Source: Hujiaoplasma nucleasis (lineage in GTDB: Bacteria > Bacillota_I > Bacilli_A > Izemoplasmatales > Hujiaoplasmataceae). Taken from it: 64,000 nucleotides of DNA. The position numbers were made by a program, and so were the translations under genes. The notes under the pieces were generated by a model. It was given only the letters and a program-made list of their open reading frames with translations. It was not told the DNA's origin and did no database searches. Within the stretch, counting starts at the first letter, position 1. Every line of letters begins with the position of its first letter. Shown here piece by piece: positions 37,564 through 47,817 of this stretch. The stretch lies in assembly GCF_013745115.1 (NCBI RefSeq), contig NZ_CP051151.1, forward strand, positions 248,001 through 312,000. The letters are read 5' to 3'.

Positions 37564-38865
37564 ATGAAGGTAGCTTTTTATACTTTAGGATGTAAAGTGA
37601 ATGCATATGAAACTGAAGCAATCTTAGAATTATTTAAAAATCAAGGCTATGAAATTGTCGATTATGATGATTTTAGTGATGTTTATATTATAAACTCATG
37701 TATGGTCACTAATTCGGGTGAAAGAAAATCTAAACAAATTATCAGAAGACCCATATCCATAAACCCTAATGCCATTATTATTGTTATGGGATGTTTATCG
37801 CAGCTAAAAGCTAAACAAATGTTAGATATACCGGGTGTAAAGATTGTCTTAGGAACCAAAAATAGACACTTGATTATAGATTATCTTAATGAGTATTTAA
37901 GGTCTGGTGAAGTGATCAACAAGTCTGAAAAACTTGATAAGGATGAAAGTTTTGAAAATCTAGAAATAAATGATTTTAAAAACCATAAACGAGCTTTTTT
38001 AAAGATACAAGACGGCTGTAATAATTTTTGTACATACTGTATTATTCCATATACTAGGGGGAGAATTAGATCGAAATCACGGGATATTATTTTACAAGAA
38101 GTCAAAGAACTCGTGAAAAATGGTCATGTTGAAGTTGTACTGACTGGAATTCATACTGGAGGTTATGGTGAAGATTTAAAATCCTATAGTTTTTCAGATT
38201 TATTAGCTGATTTGGAAAAAATTCATGGTTTAAAAAGAATTAGAATATCCTCGATTGAAATTACAGAGCTAGATTCTGAAGTTCTTGAAGTAATAAAGAA
38301 TTCTAATAAAATTGTCAATCACCTTCATATTCCTTTACAAAGTGGAAGTGAAAGAATATTGAAGTTAATGAATCGAAAGTACACCAAGGCAGAATATTTA
38401 CGCAAGATTCAAGAAATTAGACAAGTTTTTGGTGAAATTGCCATTACTACAGATGTTATCGTTGGTTTTCCTTCAGAAAGCCAAGAAGATTTTCAAGAAG
38501 CCTATGATTTTATTAAGTCGATTGGTTTTCAAGAACTGCATGTTTTTCCTTATTCTAGAAGACAAGGAACTCCTGCAGATAAAATGAAAAATCAGATTGA
38601 TAAGTCTGTTAAGAAAGAAAGGGTACACCTTCTAATCGAACTCAGCAATCAATTAAAGAAATCCTATTATGAATCACAATTGAACTCTATAAAATCAGTG
38701 ATCGTTGAGCAAGAAAAAGATGGATACCTATTTGGTCATACCAGTGACTATATTTCTGTTAAATTTGTAGGTCAAAAAGCGCTTTTAGGCCAATTAATCG
38801 ATGTTGAATTAAGTGAAATGGATTTCCCCAACATTATTGGAACCATAAAAAAAATAACAACTTAA
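37564..38865 (+). CDS. mtaB: tRNA t6A37 methylthiotransferase MtaB
   Basis: A 433-residue radical-SAM enzyme that converts t6A37 to ms2t6A37 in tRNA. The N-terminal UPF0004 domain opens with FYTLGCKVNAYET and carries cluster-binding Cys residues including CMVTN and GCLSQ. The radical-SAM motif CNNFCTYC lies at about 158-165, and a TRAM-like RNA-binding tail ends the protein. It follows rsmE directly, and a bidirectional terminator lies at its end. Confidence 0.93.
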   Translation: MKVAFYTLGCKVNAYETEAILELFKNQGYEIVDYDDFSDVYIINSCMVTNSGERKSKQIIRRPISINPNAIIIVMGCLSQLKAKQMLDIPGVKIVLGTKNRHLIIDYLNEYLRSGEVINKSEKLDKDESFENLEINDFKNHKRAFLKIQDGCNNFCTYCIIPYTRGRIRSKSRDIILQEVKELVKNGHVEVVLTGIHTGGYGEDLKSYSFSDLLADLEKIHGLKRIRISSIEITELDSEVLEVIKNSNKIVNHLHIPLQSGSERILKLMNRKYTKAEYLRKIQEIRQVFGEIAITTDVIVGFPSESQEDFQEAYDFIKSIGFQELHVFPYSRRQGTPADKMKNQIDKSVKKERVHLLIELSNQLKKSYYESQLNSIKSVIVEQEKDGYLFGHTSDYISVKFVGQKALLGQLIDVELSEMDFPNIIGTIKKITT

Positions 38866-38879
38866 GCTGTTATTTTTTT
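38850..38879 (+). terminator. Bidirectional intrinsic terminator
   Basis: An 8-bp stem AAATAACA/TGTTATTT (38852-38859 with 38868-38875) is flanked by A and T runs. It is shared by the convergent mtaB and the unknown membrane-protein gene, overlapping both gene ends. Confidence 0.75.
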
Positions 38880-39448
38880 AATTTCTCTACAATTTCATAT
38901 TTGATGATATGTTTGTTGTCATGATTTTCCAGTTCATAAGGCTTGGCTTGGTCTATATATTGTGGGAGTTCATAAACATAAGCAATCATATCAAAAAGTA
39001 GTTGATGTTTGTTTAATTGTTTTTTTAACTTGTTAAATGAGTCTTTTATGTAGTATTTACCTAATTGTTGGTTTTGATCATCTTTGAATATAAAGACCAA
39101 CTTGTTACGTTTCATATTGGGAGTAATGATGCTTTTCTTTTCTACCAAATCATTTAAACTATCTTGATAGAATTTAAAGTAACGTTTAATTTTTTTCTTG
39201 CCCCTATTTTTAAGAGTTTTATATGTGTTGGATTGATCAGTAATATAGCGGTTATAAAGGATATCAATTAATACATTAGCGTTATAGTTTTTTTCTTTAT
39301 GTTTTATAATTGCTTTTAAAGATTTTTTATAACGTCTTACATTTAAATTTCTTTTTAAGAAAAAAATTATAAGGAAGCTGATTATAATAGCAAGAATAAT
39401 AATGATGCTCAATGTAATGATGTCTTTTTGTTCAATGGCTAATATCAT
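38870..39448 (-). CDS. Membrane-anchored protein of unknown function
   Basis: A 192-residue protein that I do not recognise. One strongly hydrophobic segment (about residues 12-31) is followed by a very basic, helix-prone cytoplasmic region (Lys- and Arg-rich, about 32-110) and a mixed C-terminal part. It stands alone on the minus strand between mtaB and rpsU, with a clear AAGGAGG site before its start, so it is probably expressed. A membrane-anchored nucleic-acid- or protein-binding role is only a guess. Confidence 0.7.
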   Translation of the reverse strand: MILAIEQKDIITLSIIIILAIIISFLIIFFLKRNLNVRRYKKSLKAIIKHKEKNYNANVLIDILYNRYITDQSNTYKTLKNRGKKKIKRYFKFYQDSLNDLVEKKSIITPNMKRNKLVFIFKDDQNQQLGKYYIKDSFNKLKKQLNKHQLLFDMIAYVYELPQYIDQAKPYELENHDNKHIIKYEIVEKLKK

Positions 39449-39526
39449 TTAGACCTCCTTATTCCTTGTCATATGTTTACATTTTACCATAGTAGCTAAA
39501 TTTTTAGAATAATCAAAATAAAAAAG

Positions 39527-39555
39527 TTTACTTTTTAATTAATATTTAGTATAAT
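39527..39555 (+). promoter_or_regulatory. Promoter of rpsU
   Basis: TTTACT (39527-39532) and TATAAT (39550-39555) are spaced by 17 bp, 31 bp before the rpsU start. Confidence 0.75.
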
Positions 39556-39585
39556 AACTAATGGTAAAGAAAAGGGGTGAAAGCA

Positions 39586-39753
39586 ATGGCTAAAACAATT
39601 GTTAGAGATAACGAAAATATCGAAGATGCACTTCGTCGTTTTAAACGTGACGTATCTCGTTCGGGAAATCTTGCTCAAGCCCGTAAAAAAGAGTATTACG
39701 AAAAACCAAGTGTAATGAGAAAACAAAAGAAGAACAAAAATAAAAATAAATAG
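39586..39753 (+). CDS. rpsU: 30S ribosomal protein S21
   Basis: A 55-residue protein beginning [20 protein letters not shown] and continuing [20 protein letters not shown], with a Lys- and Asn-rich tail, matching S21. S21 assists mRNA recognition on the small subunit. AAGGGGTGA precedes the start. It has its own promoter and terminator, although in Bacillota it often lies near phoH and era, as here. Confidence 0.95.
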   Translation: MAKTIVRDNENIEDALRRFKRDVSRSGNLAQARKKEYYEKPSVMRKQKKNKNKNK

Positions 39754-39779
39754 TTAATTATGACTTACATAAAAAAATG

Positions 39780-39812
39780 ATGACAATTCACTAGAATTGT
39801 CATTAATTTTTT
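39780..39812 (+). terminator. Intrinsic terminator after rpsU
   Basis: A 10-bp stem ATGACAATTC/GAATTGTCAT (39780-39789 with 39794-39803) has an ACTA loop and is followed by TAATTTTTT. Confidence 0.9.
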
Positions 39813-39829
39813 CTCATTATGACCTAACG

Positions 39830-39838
39830 TGATATAAT
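39830..39838 (+). promoter_or_regulatory. Extended -10 promoter of the phoH-recO operon
   Basis: TGATATAAT (extended -10, TATAAT at 39833-39838) lies 21 bp before the phoH start. The -35 region (TTCTCA, 39811-39816) is weak, which is usual for extended -10 promoters. Confidence 0.6.
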
Positions 39839-39859
39839 ATTTTTAAGGAGTGTATCATA

Positions 39860-40819
39860 TTGACTGAAAAATTAAATATAAATATTGAGTTAAATCAATT
39901 GATTGATCTATTAGGGGTAAATGATAAAAATATCCAGTTGTTAAAACAACTATTAGATATAGAAATATATTCTAATCACCAAGAGTTGGTTGTAGAAACA
40001 GATAGTCCTGAAAAACTTGAATGGGTCCATAAAATTATTCGTGTTTTATTGGAGTTGATTCATAACAATATCGTTTTTAACGAAAGAGATATCATTTATA
40101 TTTACCACTTATTAGCAAAAGAATCTGAGGAAGATGTAATTTCTCTATTTTTATCTAGAAAAGAAATTATTAAAACTTTTACCGGTAAACCTATTTACCC
40201 AAAAACTTTTAATCAAAAAAAGTATATAGAGATGATAGAAAATAATACCTTAATTTTTGGAATTGGTCCAGCGGGGACAGGTAAAACCTATTTGGCTGTT
40301 TTAATGGCCATTAAGCAATTGAAAAACAATAAGGTTAAGCGTATTATTTTAACAAGACCTGCTGTAGAAGCTGGAGAAAAACTAGGTTTTTTGCCTGGTG
40401 ATTTAAAAGAAAAGGTTGATCCATATTTAAGGCCACTTTATGATGCCTTATATGATGTTTTAGGTCCTAAAGATGCTTTGGATTTATTGGATAAACAAGT
40501 CATTGAAATAGCGCCTTTGGCCTATATGAGAGGACGTACTTTAGACAATGCTTTTGTAATACTTGATGAAGCTCAAAACACAACGATAAATCAAATGAAA
40601 TTGTTTTTAACCCGCTTGGGTTTTGGATCTAAAATGGTCGTCAATGGAGATATTACTCAAATTGATTTGCCTAGTTATCAATCATCAGGCCTTATTAAGG
40701 CTAAAAATATACTAAATAATATTCATACAGTAGCTTTATTGAATTTCGATAAGACTGATGTGGTTAGACACCCATTGGTACAAACCATTATTGAGAGGTT
40801 TGAGAATGATCAACATTAA
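39860..40819 (+). CDS. phoH: PhoH-like ATPase
   Basis: A 319-residue P-loop protein. It starts at TTG 39860, supported by AAGGAG 9 bp upstream. An N-terminal KH-like region (about 1-110) precedes the ATPase core with Walker A GPAGTGKT (136-143) and Walker B VILDEAQN. PhoH/PhoL proteins are linked with RNA metabolism and ribosome function. Here it is followed by ybeY with an overlap of 14 bp, the standard neighbour. Confidence 0.92.
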   Translation: MTEKLNINIELNQLIDLLGVNDKNIQLLKQLLDIEIYSNHQELVVETDSPEKLEWVHKIIRVLLELIHNNIVFNERDIIYIYHLLAKESEEDVISLFLSRKEIIKTFTGKPIYPKTFNQKKYIEMIENNTLIFGIGPAGTGKTYLAVLMAIKQLKNNKVKRIILTRPAVEAGEKLGFLPGDLKEKVDPYLRPLYDALYDVLGPKDALDLLDKQVIEIAPLAYMRGRTLDNAFVILDEAQNTTINQMKLFLTRLGFGSKMVVNGDITQIDLPSYQSSGLIKAKNILNNIHTVALLNFDKTDVVRHPLVQTIIERFENDQH

Positions 40820-41234
40820 TATTATCAATCAATATGATCAAGAAAGTAAATATGATATCATTATTCAAAAAATCATTTTTCATGCTTACGATTATATGAG
40901 TATGTCTAGTGAACTTGTTATTAATGTGATTCTTATAGATGATATTCAAATGAAAGAATACAATCAGTATTATCGACAAATTGATAAAAGTACGGATGTA
41001 TTGTCTTTTGAAAACGAGGATAGCGATGATGAACTAGGAGATATTTTTATCTCTATTGATAAGACCAAGTCGCAAGCGCTTGAATATGGACATTCTTTTG
41101 AAAGGGAACTTGCTTTTTTGACCTTGCATGGGTTTTTACATTGCTTAGGATATGATCATCTCAATGATGATGAAGAAAGAATTATGTTTAAATTACAAGA
41201 TGAAATTATAGATCAAACAGAATTTAGGAGGTAA
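40806..41234 (+). CDS. ybeY: Endoribonuclease YbeY
   Basis: A 142-residue metalloprotein that takes part in 16S rRNA 3'-end maturation and ribosome quality control. The zinc-binding motif HGFLHCLGYDH is near residues 110-120, and DVLSFENED is the usual upstream segment. ATG 40806 is chosen because GAGGTTTGAG lies just upstream and the longer frame covers only phoH sequence. Confidence 0.94.
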   Translation: MININIINQYDQESKYDIIIQKIIFHAYDYMSMSSELVINVILIDDIQMKEYNQYYRQIDKSTDVLSFENEDSDDELGDIFISIDKTKSQALEYGHSFERELAFLTLHGFLHCLGYDHLNDDEERIMFKLQDEIIDQTEFRR

Positions 41235-41238
41235 AATA

Positions 41239-41634
41239 ATGAAAAATGAAATGTTAAATGAAGCTATAAAAATTATTGAAAATGCTTATGTGCCTTATTC
41301 AAAGTTTAGGGTAGCTGCAGTTTTAAAACTTAAAAACGGACAAACTTTAACGGGTGTTAATGTAGAGAATGCTTCTTATGGTTTATCCAATTGTGCAGAA
41401 AGAACTGCATTATTTCATGCATATGCTCAAGGATATCGTAAGGAAGATATAGATAAACTTTTAGTTTATACTGATAAAGAATATTTTGTTTCTCCTTGCG
41501 GAGCTTGTCGTCAAGTGATGAACGAACTATTGGAATCAGATGCTGAAGTGATCATGGCTAACAGCAAGGGTGAAATGAAATCTGTTAAAAACAAAGATTT
41601 ATTGCCCTTCGGCTTTTCTAGTGAGGACCTTTAA
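41239..41634 (+). CDS. cdd: Cytidine deaminase
   Basis: A 131-residue enzyme that deaminates cytidine and deoxycytidine to uridine forms for pyrimidine salvage. The active-site motifs are CAERTALFHA (Cys and proton-shuttle Glu, about residues 54-63) and SPCGACRQVM (two zinc Cys, about 86-95). It sits between ybeY and era with a TAATG-type overlap into era, a common Bacillota arrangement. Confidence 0.95.
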   Translation: MKNEMLNEAIKIIENAYVPYSKFRVAAVLKLKNGQTLTGVNVENASYGLSNCAERTALFHAYAQGYRKEDIDKLLVYTDKEYFVSPCGACRQVMNELLESDAEVIMANSKGEMKSVKNKDLLPFGFSSEDL

Positions 41635-42524
41635 TGTTTAAATCAGGCTTTGTTACTATTATTGGAGAACCTAATGTTGGGAAATCAACTTTTTTGAATC
41701 AAGTTTTGAATCAAAAAATAGCCATTACTTCTAATAAGCCACAAACAACCCGAAATGTTTTTTCGGGTATTTATAATGATGATGATTCTCAAATTATATT
41801 TATGGATACACCTGGGATTCATACAGGTAAAACTAAGTTAAGTCATTACATATCTTCTGCAGCTTTGGCAACTGTAAAAACTGTTGATTTGGTTTTGTAT
41901 ATGATTAATGCATATGATGATGTGAAAGTTGATAACTTGGAAATTCTGAAACAACTTAAAGGTGTTAAAACACCAGTTTTTCTAATCATTAATAAGTTGG
42001 ATACCATTAGTGATTATGAGCGTTTAGAAGAGGCTATAAATGTTTATAAAAACGCCTTTAATTTCAAGGGAGTTTTTGGAATATCTGCTTTACAGGGAGA
42101 CAATGTTGATCTCTTAATTAAAGATATTAAAGAAGAACTAGAAGCTGGACCAAAGTATTATCCAGATGGAGAAATCTCTGATAGACCTGAAACTTTTATT
42201 ATACAAGAGTTTATAAGAGAGAAGGTATTAGAGTATACTCATCAAGAAGTCCCTCATTCAGTGATGGTTTATTTAGAAAAGTATGAACAAAGAGAAAAAA
42301 TTACTCATATTCATGCAGCTATTGTCGTAGAGCGGAAGTCTCAAAAAGGTATCATTATTGGTAAAGGTGGATCAATGTTAAAAAGGATAGGTTCATCAGC
42401 TAGAAATGATATCCAAGATTTTTTAAAAAGAAAAGTTTATTTAGAACTATTTTGTAAAGTTGAAGAAGATTGGCGAAATAGAGAATTTTACTTAAAAAAT
42501 TATGGATTTAAAGATTCGCAATAA
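41634..42524 (+). CDS. era: GTPase Era
   Basis: A 296-residue ribosome-assembly GTPase. G1 GEPNVGKST (about 11-19), G3 DTPG (about 59-62) and G4 NKLD (about 120-123) are visible, with a C-terminal KH domain containing IIIGKGGSMLKRIG that binds the 3' end of 16S rRNA. Its start overlaps the cdd stop. Confidence 0.96.
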   Translation: MFKSGFVTIIGEPNVGKSTFLNQVLNQKIAITSNKPQTTRNVFSGIYNDDDSQIIFMDTPGIHTGKTKLSHYISSAALATVKTVDLVLYMINAYDDVKVDNLEILKQLKGVKTPVFLIINKLDTISDYERLEEAINVYKNAFNFKGVFGISALQGDNVDLLIKDIKEELEAGPKYYPDGEISDRPETFIIQEFIREKVLEYTHQEVPHSVMVYLEKYEQREKITHIHAAIVVERKSQKGIIIGKGGSMLKRIGSSARNDIQDFLKRKVYLELFCKVEEDWRNREFYLKNYGFKDSQ

Positions 42525-42533
42525 GGTGATTTT

Positions 42534-43250
42534 TTGGAACTAATTGAAGGTATAGTATTAAAACAAATCAATTACAAAGAAAGTTCAAAAATTATATATC
42601 TCTATACCAGTCATGGAAAGGTTTCAGTATTGGTACATGGGAGTAACAAACTTAAAAGCCCTTACTTAAATTTGGTTAGGGTTTTTTCTCATGTAAGATT
42701 GTTTGTTTCTGGGAAAGACTTGAAAACATTAAGAGAAGGAGAAGTTTTAAACTATTTTTCTTCTATTCCTGAAGACCTAAATCGTTATGCGTATGGCCTT
42801 CACTTACTAGAAACAGTTTATAATTTTTCAAATCATAATCATGATCATGAAAAACTTTATTTATTTTTACTTAAGATTTTATCTTTAATTTCAATATCTG
42901 ACAATTTTGAACTTTATGTCATGATGTTTGAGTTAAAACTATTGTATTTATTGGGCGTACAACCCCTTTTAAAACATTGTGTTTTTTGTGAAAATACTAA
43001 AACTTTATCTTTTTCAATAAAAGATGGGGGAATGGTATGTGAAAATCATGGTTCTTATAGTGAATATAAAGTGAGTGCCATTGAATTAATGATAAAACTG
43101 TATTATTATGATTTAAGTCTTGGTGAAAAAATTGATTTTCATGCAGAAGATATTGTATCTTTAAGATTATTAATTGATTCTTATTATGAATATCATTTAA
43201 ACTATAAAAGTAAGTCTAGGCAAATGATTAAAGAGTTAATGGCTTATTAG
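42534..43250 (+). CDS. recO: DNA repair protein RecO
   Basis: A 238-residue recombination mediator that helps load RecA on gapped DNA with RecR. The N-terminal OB-fold (GIVLKQINYKESSKIIYLYTSHGKVSVLVHG) is followed by a helical region with a zinc-like segment (CVFCE, later CENH). The start is TTG 42534, supported by AAGGTGAT upstream. It is the last gene before glyQS, as in Bacillus-type order. Confidence 0.92.
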   Translation: MELIEGIVLKQINYKESSKIIYLYTSHGKVSVLVHGSNKLKSPYLNLVRVFSHVRLFVSGKDLKTLREGEVLNYFSSIPEDLNRYAYGLHLLETVYNFSNHNHDHEKLYLFLLKILSLISISDNFELYVMMFELKLLYLLGVQPLLKHCVFCENTKTLSFSIKDGGMVCENHGSYSEYKVSAIELMIKLYYYDLSLGEKIDFHAEDIVSLRLLIDSYYEYHLNYKSKSRQMIKELMAY

Positions 43251-43316
43251 ATAAGATTAAGCTATTGCTTTATGTTTAAAAGTGCTTAAATTGGCTTTTT
43301 AAAGTCTTTTGTCAAT

Positions 43317-43345
43317 TTGACTTTTAACTTAATTTCATATATAAT
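43317..43345 (+). promoter_or_regulatory. Promoter of glyQS-dnaG-sigma operon
   Basis: TTGACT (43317-43322) and TATAAT (43340-43345) are spaced by 17 bp in the gap after recO. The leader to the start codon is only about 35 nt, too short for a T-box element. Confidence 0.75.
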
Positions 43346-43384
43346 TAAAATGAGATATTATGCGGAAAAATGGAGGAACTTAGA

Positions 43385-44755
43385 TTGAAATATACTTTAG
43401 AACAATTAAGTGCTTATGCTAAACAATATGGATTCATTTATCAAGGATCTGAGATTTATGGCGGATTGGCAAATACTTGGGATTATGGCCCATTGGGTGT
43501 GCACTTAAAAAATAATATTAAACAATTATGGTGGAAAAAATTTGTGAGTCAAAATAAACTTAATGTTGGATTGGACTCATCTATTTTATTAAACCCTAAA
43601 ACTTGGGAAGCAACGGGACATTTAGATGGATTTAAAGATCCACTTATGGACTGTAAAGAATGTAAGACTAGATATAGAGCGGATAACCTTATTGCAGATA
43701 CATCGAAAGGGAAAGTAGACGCTGATGGCTGGTCTTATGATAAAATGTATCAATACATCATCGATAATGAAATTCATTGTCCACATTGTGGTGGTTTCAA
43801 TTTTACTGAAATTAGAGAATTTAACTTGATGTTTAAGACTCAGCAAGGTGTCACTTCAGAGTCAAATAATGATATATATTTACGCCCTGAAACTGCTCAA
43901 GGGATTTTTTTAAATTTTAAAAATATTCAGCGTACTTCAAGGAAGAAAGTACCTTTTGGTATTGGCCAAGTAGGTAAAAGTTTTAGAAATGAAATTACAC
44001 CTGGTAACTATATTTTTAGAACTAGAGAGTTTGAGCAAATGGAACTTGAGTTTTTCTGTGTTCCTGGGACTGAATTAGAATGGTTTAAATATTGGAAAGA
44101 ATTTTCTAAACAATTTCTTTTGACATGTGGTTTGAAAGAGGAAAATATTCAATTCCATGATCATCCAAAAGAAAAATTATCTTTTTATTCTAACGCAACA
44201 ACAGATATTCTTTTTGCATATCCATGGGGCTTTGATGAGTTATGGGGTATTGCTTCTAGAACAGATTATGATTTATCACGTCATCAAGAATTTTCTGGTG
44301 AGAACTTAGAATATTTAGATCCAAATACAAATGAATCATATTTGCCTTATGTGATTGAGCCGAGTCTAGGTGTTGAAAGATTGTTTTTAGCCATTCTTTT
44401 AGATTCTTTAGAAGAAGAAACACTTGAAGATGGTTCTAGTAGAACTTTGTTAAGAATTTCAAAAGACCTTGCGCCTTATCAAGTTAATGTTTTACCTTTG
44501 GTAAAAAAATACCATGCTGAAAAAGCTGAAGAAGTCTATGATTTATTGTTAGAGAATTTCACCGCTTTTTATGATGAAACAGGAAACATAGGACGAAGAT
44601 ACCGAAGAGCTGATGCTATTGGGACTCCATATTGTGTTACCATTGATAATCAAACTGAAGAGGATGGAACTGTAACGATTAGAGACAGGGATTCCATGGA
44701 ACAAATTCGTCTTCATATTAATGAATTAACTGGTTACTTCAAGAAATTATTTTAG
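43385..44755 (+). CDS. glyQS: Glycyl-tRNA synthetase (single-chain)
   Basis: A class-II synthetase charging tRNA-Gly, 456 residues from TTG 43385. That start is preferred because GGAGGAA (43372-43378) lies 6 bp upstream; an ATG at 43370 would put the site inside the gene. Motif 2 ([25 protein letters not shown]) and motif 3 ([13 protein letters not shown]) are present, and the C-terminal anticodon-binding domain begins near 355. It is the dimeric single-chain type. Confidence 0.94.
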   Translation: MKYTLEQLSAYAKQYGFIYQGSEIYGGLANTWDYGPLGVHLKNNIKQLWWKKFVSQNKLNVGLDSSILLNPKTWEATGHLDGFKDPLMDCKECKTRYRADNLIADTSKGKVDADGWSYDKMYQYIIDNEIHCPHCGGFNFTEIREFNLMFKTQQGVTSESNNDIYLRPETAQGIFLNFKNIQRTSRKKVPFGIGQVGKSFRNEITPGNYIFRTREFEQMELEFFCVPGTELEWFKYWKEFSKQFLLTCGLKEENIQFHDHPKEKLSFYSNATTDILFAYPWGFDELWGIASRTDYDLSRHQEFSGENLEYLDPNTNESYLPYVIEPSLGVERLFLAILLDSLEEETLEDGSSRTLLRISKDLAPYQVNVLPLVKKYHAEKAEEVYDLLLENFTAFYDETGNIGRRYRRADAIGTPYCVTIDNQTEEDGTVTIRDRDSMEQIRLHINELTGYFKKLF

Positions 44756-44768
44756 ATGAGGGGTCTTT

Positions 44769-46577
44769 ATGAGTTTTATCGATCAAGATAAAATTGAAGA
44801 ATTGATACAATCCGTTGATATTGTTGATGTGATTAGTGAGTATGTGTCGCTACAAGCATCAGGGAAAAGTATGAAGGGCTTGTGTCCTTTTCATAGTGAA
44901 AAAACTCCTTCTTTTCATGTGAGTAAAGATAGACAATTATTCAACTGTTTTGGATGCCATAAAAAAGGTAATGTTGTTGGTTTCATCCAAGAATATAAAC
45001 ATTTAGATTATATAGAAGCCATTAGATATTTGGCTGATCAATATCATTTTGATTTAGGGGAAAATGATCAAATTGTTCAAAAATATAATTATTCAAAATT
45101 ATATGATATTAATAAAACTGCTAAAGATTTTTTTAACCTGAATTTATTAAACTTAGATAGTGGAAAAAAAGCTTTAGATTACTTGATAGATAGAAAAATA
45201 GATAAACATACCATGAATGACTTTAATATAGGTTATGCACCACCTAGAAATAATATTCTTCTAAAAAACTTAAAAGAGAATTTTCAGGAATTTGAGATGG
45301 TAGAAGCAGGACTTATTGGAAGAAGTCAATCAGGCGAGTATTATGATCTTTTTAGAGATAGGATAATGTTTCCTATATTAAATGAACAAGGCAAAGTACT
45401 AGGATTTAGTGGGAGAATATTATCTGATGATAAGTCTCAAGCAAAGTACATCAATACTCAGGCTACTAAAATATTTAATAAGGGTGAAATTTTATATAAT
45501 TTAGATAAAGCTATTCCCTTTATTAACCAAAGAAAACGGGCAGTTTTAATGGAAGGATTCTTTGACGTTATTCAAGCTTATATGGCTGGAGTGGAAGAAT
45601 CAATTTGTACTATGGGTACTGAACTGACGGTCGAGCAAGCAAAAAAAATTAAAAAGTATACTGATAATGTAGTTATATGTTATGACGGTGATAGCGCTGG
45701 AAAGCAAGCTACTTATCGTGCCTTAAATATATTAGAAAAAGCCCAATTGAATGTTCAAGTTGCCCTCATGCCAGATGGCTTGGATCCTGATGAATATATT
45801 AAGAATCATTCACAAGCAATGTTTAGAAATCAGTTAAATCAAAATTTAATTGATAAATATGATTTTGTTTTTGAAATGATTATTCAAAAGGGAATTCAGT
45901 CTAGTTCTGAGATAGAACTAGCTAAGAATGCTTTATTTAAGTTTTTATTAGCCTCAGCATCTAAAACTATTACCAGTATTTATTTGCAAAAGTTTTCTGA
46001 AGTTGTTCATTTACCTTTAGAGGCTATTGAACAGGATTATAAAAAATATCTAGTCAATCAAAGAAGATTTCAAACCATTGAAAAAGAAAAGAAACCTTTG
46101 GCTATACCAAAGATTTCCAAAGCTAGGACAACTGCTGAAATCAAATTAATTTCTTATTATCTTCAAAGTGATGACTACCGTAGTTTAATCGATGATGAAT
46201 TTCATCAGTTTCATTTTTCAAAGGGTTTAAGATTTGAGATTTTTTCAACAATGAGAGAAATGAATCATCAAAATAGAGAAGTGGCTTTGTATAATTTGAA
46301 GTCAGATTTAAGTGATAAAGCCTTTGAAGAATTTCAAGATATGTTGTTAAAAGAAAATTATCAATATAGTGATATTGAACTAAGAGAGCTTATTGACACG
46401 CTAATATTAGAATCCTTAGTTGAAGAAATTAATGAGCTCAAAGAAACTTTAACCATCAAACTAAACAATAAACAAAATGATGAATACTATAAAGACAAAT
46501 TGATCTTAGATGATAAAAGAAAATCCTATGAGATTATCAAAAGGAGAAGGAATGATAAAAAAGCAAATCCTTCGTGA
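44769..46577 (+). CDS. dnaG: DNA primase DnaG
   Basis: A 602-residue primase that makes RNA primers for replication. The N-terminal zinc ribbon has Cys39, His42, Cys60 and Cys63 (CPFH and CFGC). The Toprim core has LMEGFFDVI and [12 protein letters not shown], and the helicase-binding region is C-terminal. It precedes the sigma factor genes as in the classical macromolecular synthesis operon, and its end overlaps the first sigma gene by 26 bp. Confidence 0.96.
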   Translation: MSFIDQDKIEELIQSVDIVDVISEYVSLQASGKSMKGLCPFHSEKTPSFHVSKDRQLFNCFGCHKKGNVVGFIQEYKHLDYIEAIRYLADQYHFDLGENDQIVQKYNYSKLYDINKTAKDFFNLNLLNLDSGKKALDYLIDRKIDKHTMNDFNIGYAPPRNNILLKNLKENFQEFEMVEAGLIGRSQSGEYYDLFRDRIMFPILNEQGKVLGFSGRILSDDKSQAKYINTQATKIFNKGEILYNLDKAIPFINQRKRAVLMEGFFDVIQAYMAGVEESICTMGTELTVEQAKKIKKYTDNVVICYDGDSAGKQATYRALNILEKAQLNVQVALMPDGLDPDEYIKNHSQAMFRNQLNQNLIDKYDFVFEMIIQKGIQSSSEIELAKNALFKFLLASASKTITSIYLQKFSEVVHLPLEAIEQDYKKYLVNQRRFQTIEKEKKPLAIPKISKARTTAEIKLISYYLQSDDYRSLIDDEFHQFHFSKGLRFEIFSTMREMNHQNREVALYNLKSDLSDKAFEEFQDMLLKENYQYSDIELRELIDTLILESLVEEINELKETLTIKLNNKQNDEYYKDKLILDDKRKSYEIIKRRRNDKKANPS

Positions 46578-47799
46578 GTTAACAAATCTTTATAGACATA
46601 AGGGACAGTTAACTATAGAAGATGTATTCACTTATTGTAAAAGAGATAACAAAGACTTTGATGAAATCATTGAAGCTTTAGCTTATCAAGGCTTATTGAC
46701 TGAAGATTTTTTTGAACAGATTGATTCTTTACCCTTAGATGAGCAAATTGATGTTACAGAAATGGTTAATGATTTAAGTGTTTTTGAAGATATTAGTGAG
46801 CTGAAAAACTATGCTAAAGATACTCAAGAGCTTTTAATGAAAGAAAAGCATTTTTCTAGTAAAATTAGTGTTCATGGTAATGATTCTATCGGTATTTATT
46901 TAAAAGAAATAGGGCAAGTCAATTTGTTAAAACCTGAAGAAGAATATGAATTGGCTGTTATGGTAGATGCTGAAAAAAAAGCTAGGCTTGACTATCAAAA
47001 ATTAATGTCTAGTCAAGAACCTTTGACTAAAGAGCAAATGGATTATTTTCAAGATATATTTAGAAAGGCAGATTTTGCTAAAAGTAAATTAATTGAATCT
47101 AACTTGCGTTTAGTATTCTCTATAGCAAAAAAATACAATAATTCCGGCATGCATTTTTTAGATATTATCCAAGAGGGTAATATGGGATTAATGAAGGCTG
47201 TTGAAAAGTTTGATTTTAGAAAAGGCAATAAATTCTCAACCTATGCCACTTGGTGGATTAGACAGGCTATTACAAGGGCTATTGCTGATCAATCTAGAAC
47301 GATTAGAATTCCTGTTCATATGGTTGAGACGATTAATACCATGTTAAAAACCCAACGTTCTTTAGTTCAAAAGTTGAAAAGAGAACCTACAGATCAAGAA
47401 GTTGCTTTTGCCATGAATGTGACTGCGGACAAAATTCAAGCCATCAAAAAGATAGCTCAAGATCCTCTATCATTAGAAAAACCTATTGGTGAAGAAGAAG
47501 ATTCTAGTCTAGGAGATTTAATTGCTGATGGGGACGTTTTAGACCCAATGGAATATGCTTCAAAAGAGGCTTTGATAAGGGAAATAAACCAGGCTCTATC
47601 TACTTTAACTGATAGGGAAGAACAAGTGATTAGATTAAGATTTGGTTTGTGGAATGAGCAACCGAAAACACTTGAGGAAGTGGGTCATGTTTTTCAAGTA
47701 ACCAGGGAAAGAATAAGACAAATTGAATCAAAAGCAATTCAGAAATTGAGATCGCAAAATCAATTTGAATTGATTAAATATTACGCTGAACTACAATGA
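46552..47799 (+). CDS. Second RpoD-like sigma-70 factor (diverged paralogue)
   Basis: A 415-residue sigma factor with all major parts: region 1.1-like N-terminus (about 1-60), region 2 ([20 protein letters not shown]), region 3, and region 4 with [20 protein letters not shown]. It lies between dnaG and the canonical rpoD and is clearly homologous to it over its full length. Region 2.1 has drifted ([13 protein letters not shown] against [13 protein letters not shown]), as have the non-conserved segment and the C-terminal end. The start at ATG 46552 follows AGGAGAAGG. It may direct polymerase to an alternative promoter set. Confidence 0.9.
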   Translation: MIKKQILRELTNLYRHKGQLTIEDVFTYCKRDNKDFDEIIEALAYQGLLTEDFFEQIDSLPLDEQIDVTEMVNDLSVFEDISELKNYAKDTQELLMKEKHFSSKISVHGNDSIGIYLKEIGQVNLLKPEEEYELAVMVDAEKKARLDYQKLMSSQEPLTKEQMDYFQDIFRKADFAKSKLIESNLRLVFSIAKKYNNSGMHFLDIIQEGNMGLMKAVEKFDFRKGNKFSTYATWWIRQAITRAIADQSRTIRIPVHMVETINTMLKTQRSLVQKLKREPTDQEVAFAMNVTADKIQAIKKIAQDPLSLEKPIGEEEDSSLGDLIADGDVLDPMEYASKEALIREINQALSTLTDREEQVIRLRFGLWNEQPKTLEEVGHVFQVTRERIRQIESKAIQKLRSQNQFELIKYYAELQ

Positions 47800-47817
47800 A
47801 ATTTAGGAGGAAAAAGA

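Noticed and set aside
43251-43384. T-box or glycine riboswitch before glyQS
   Set aside because: The transcript leader is only about 35 nt and no conserved T-box sequence is seen.
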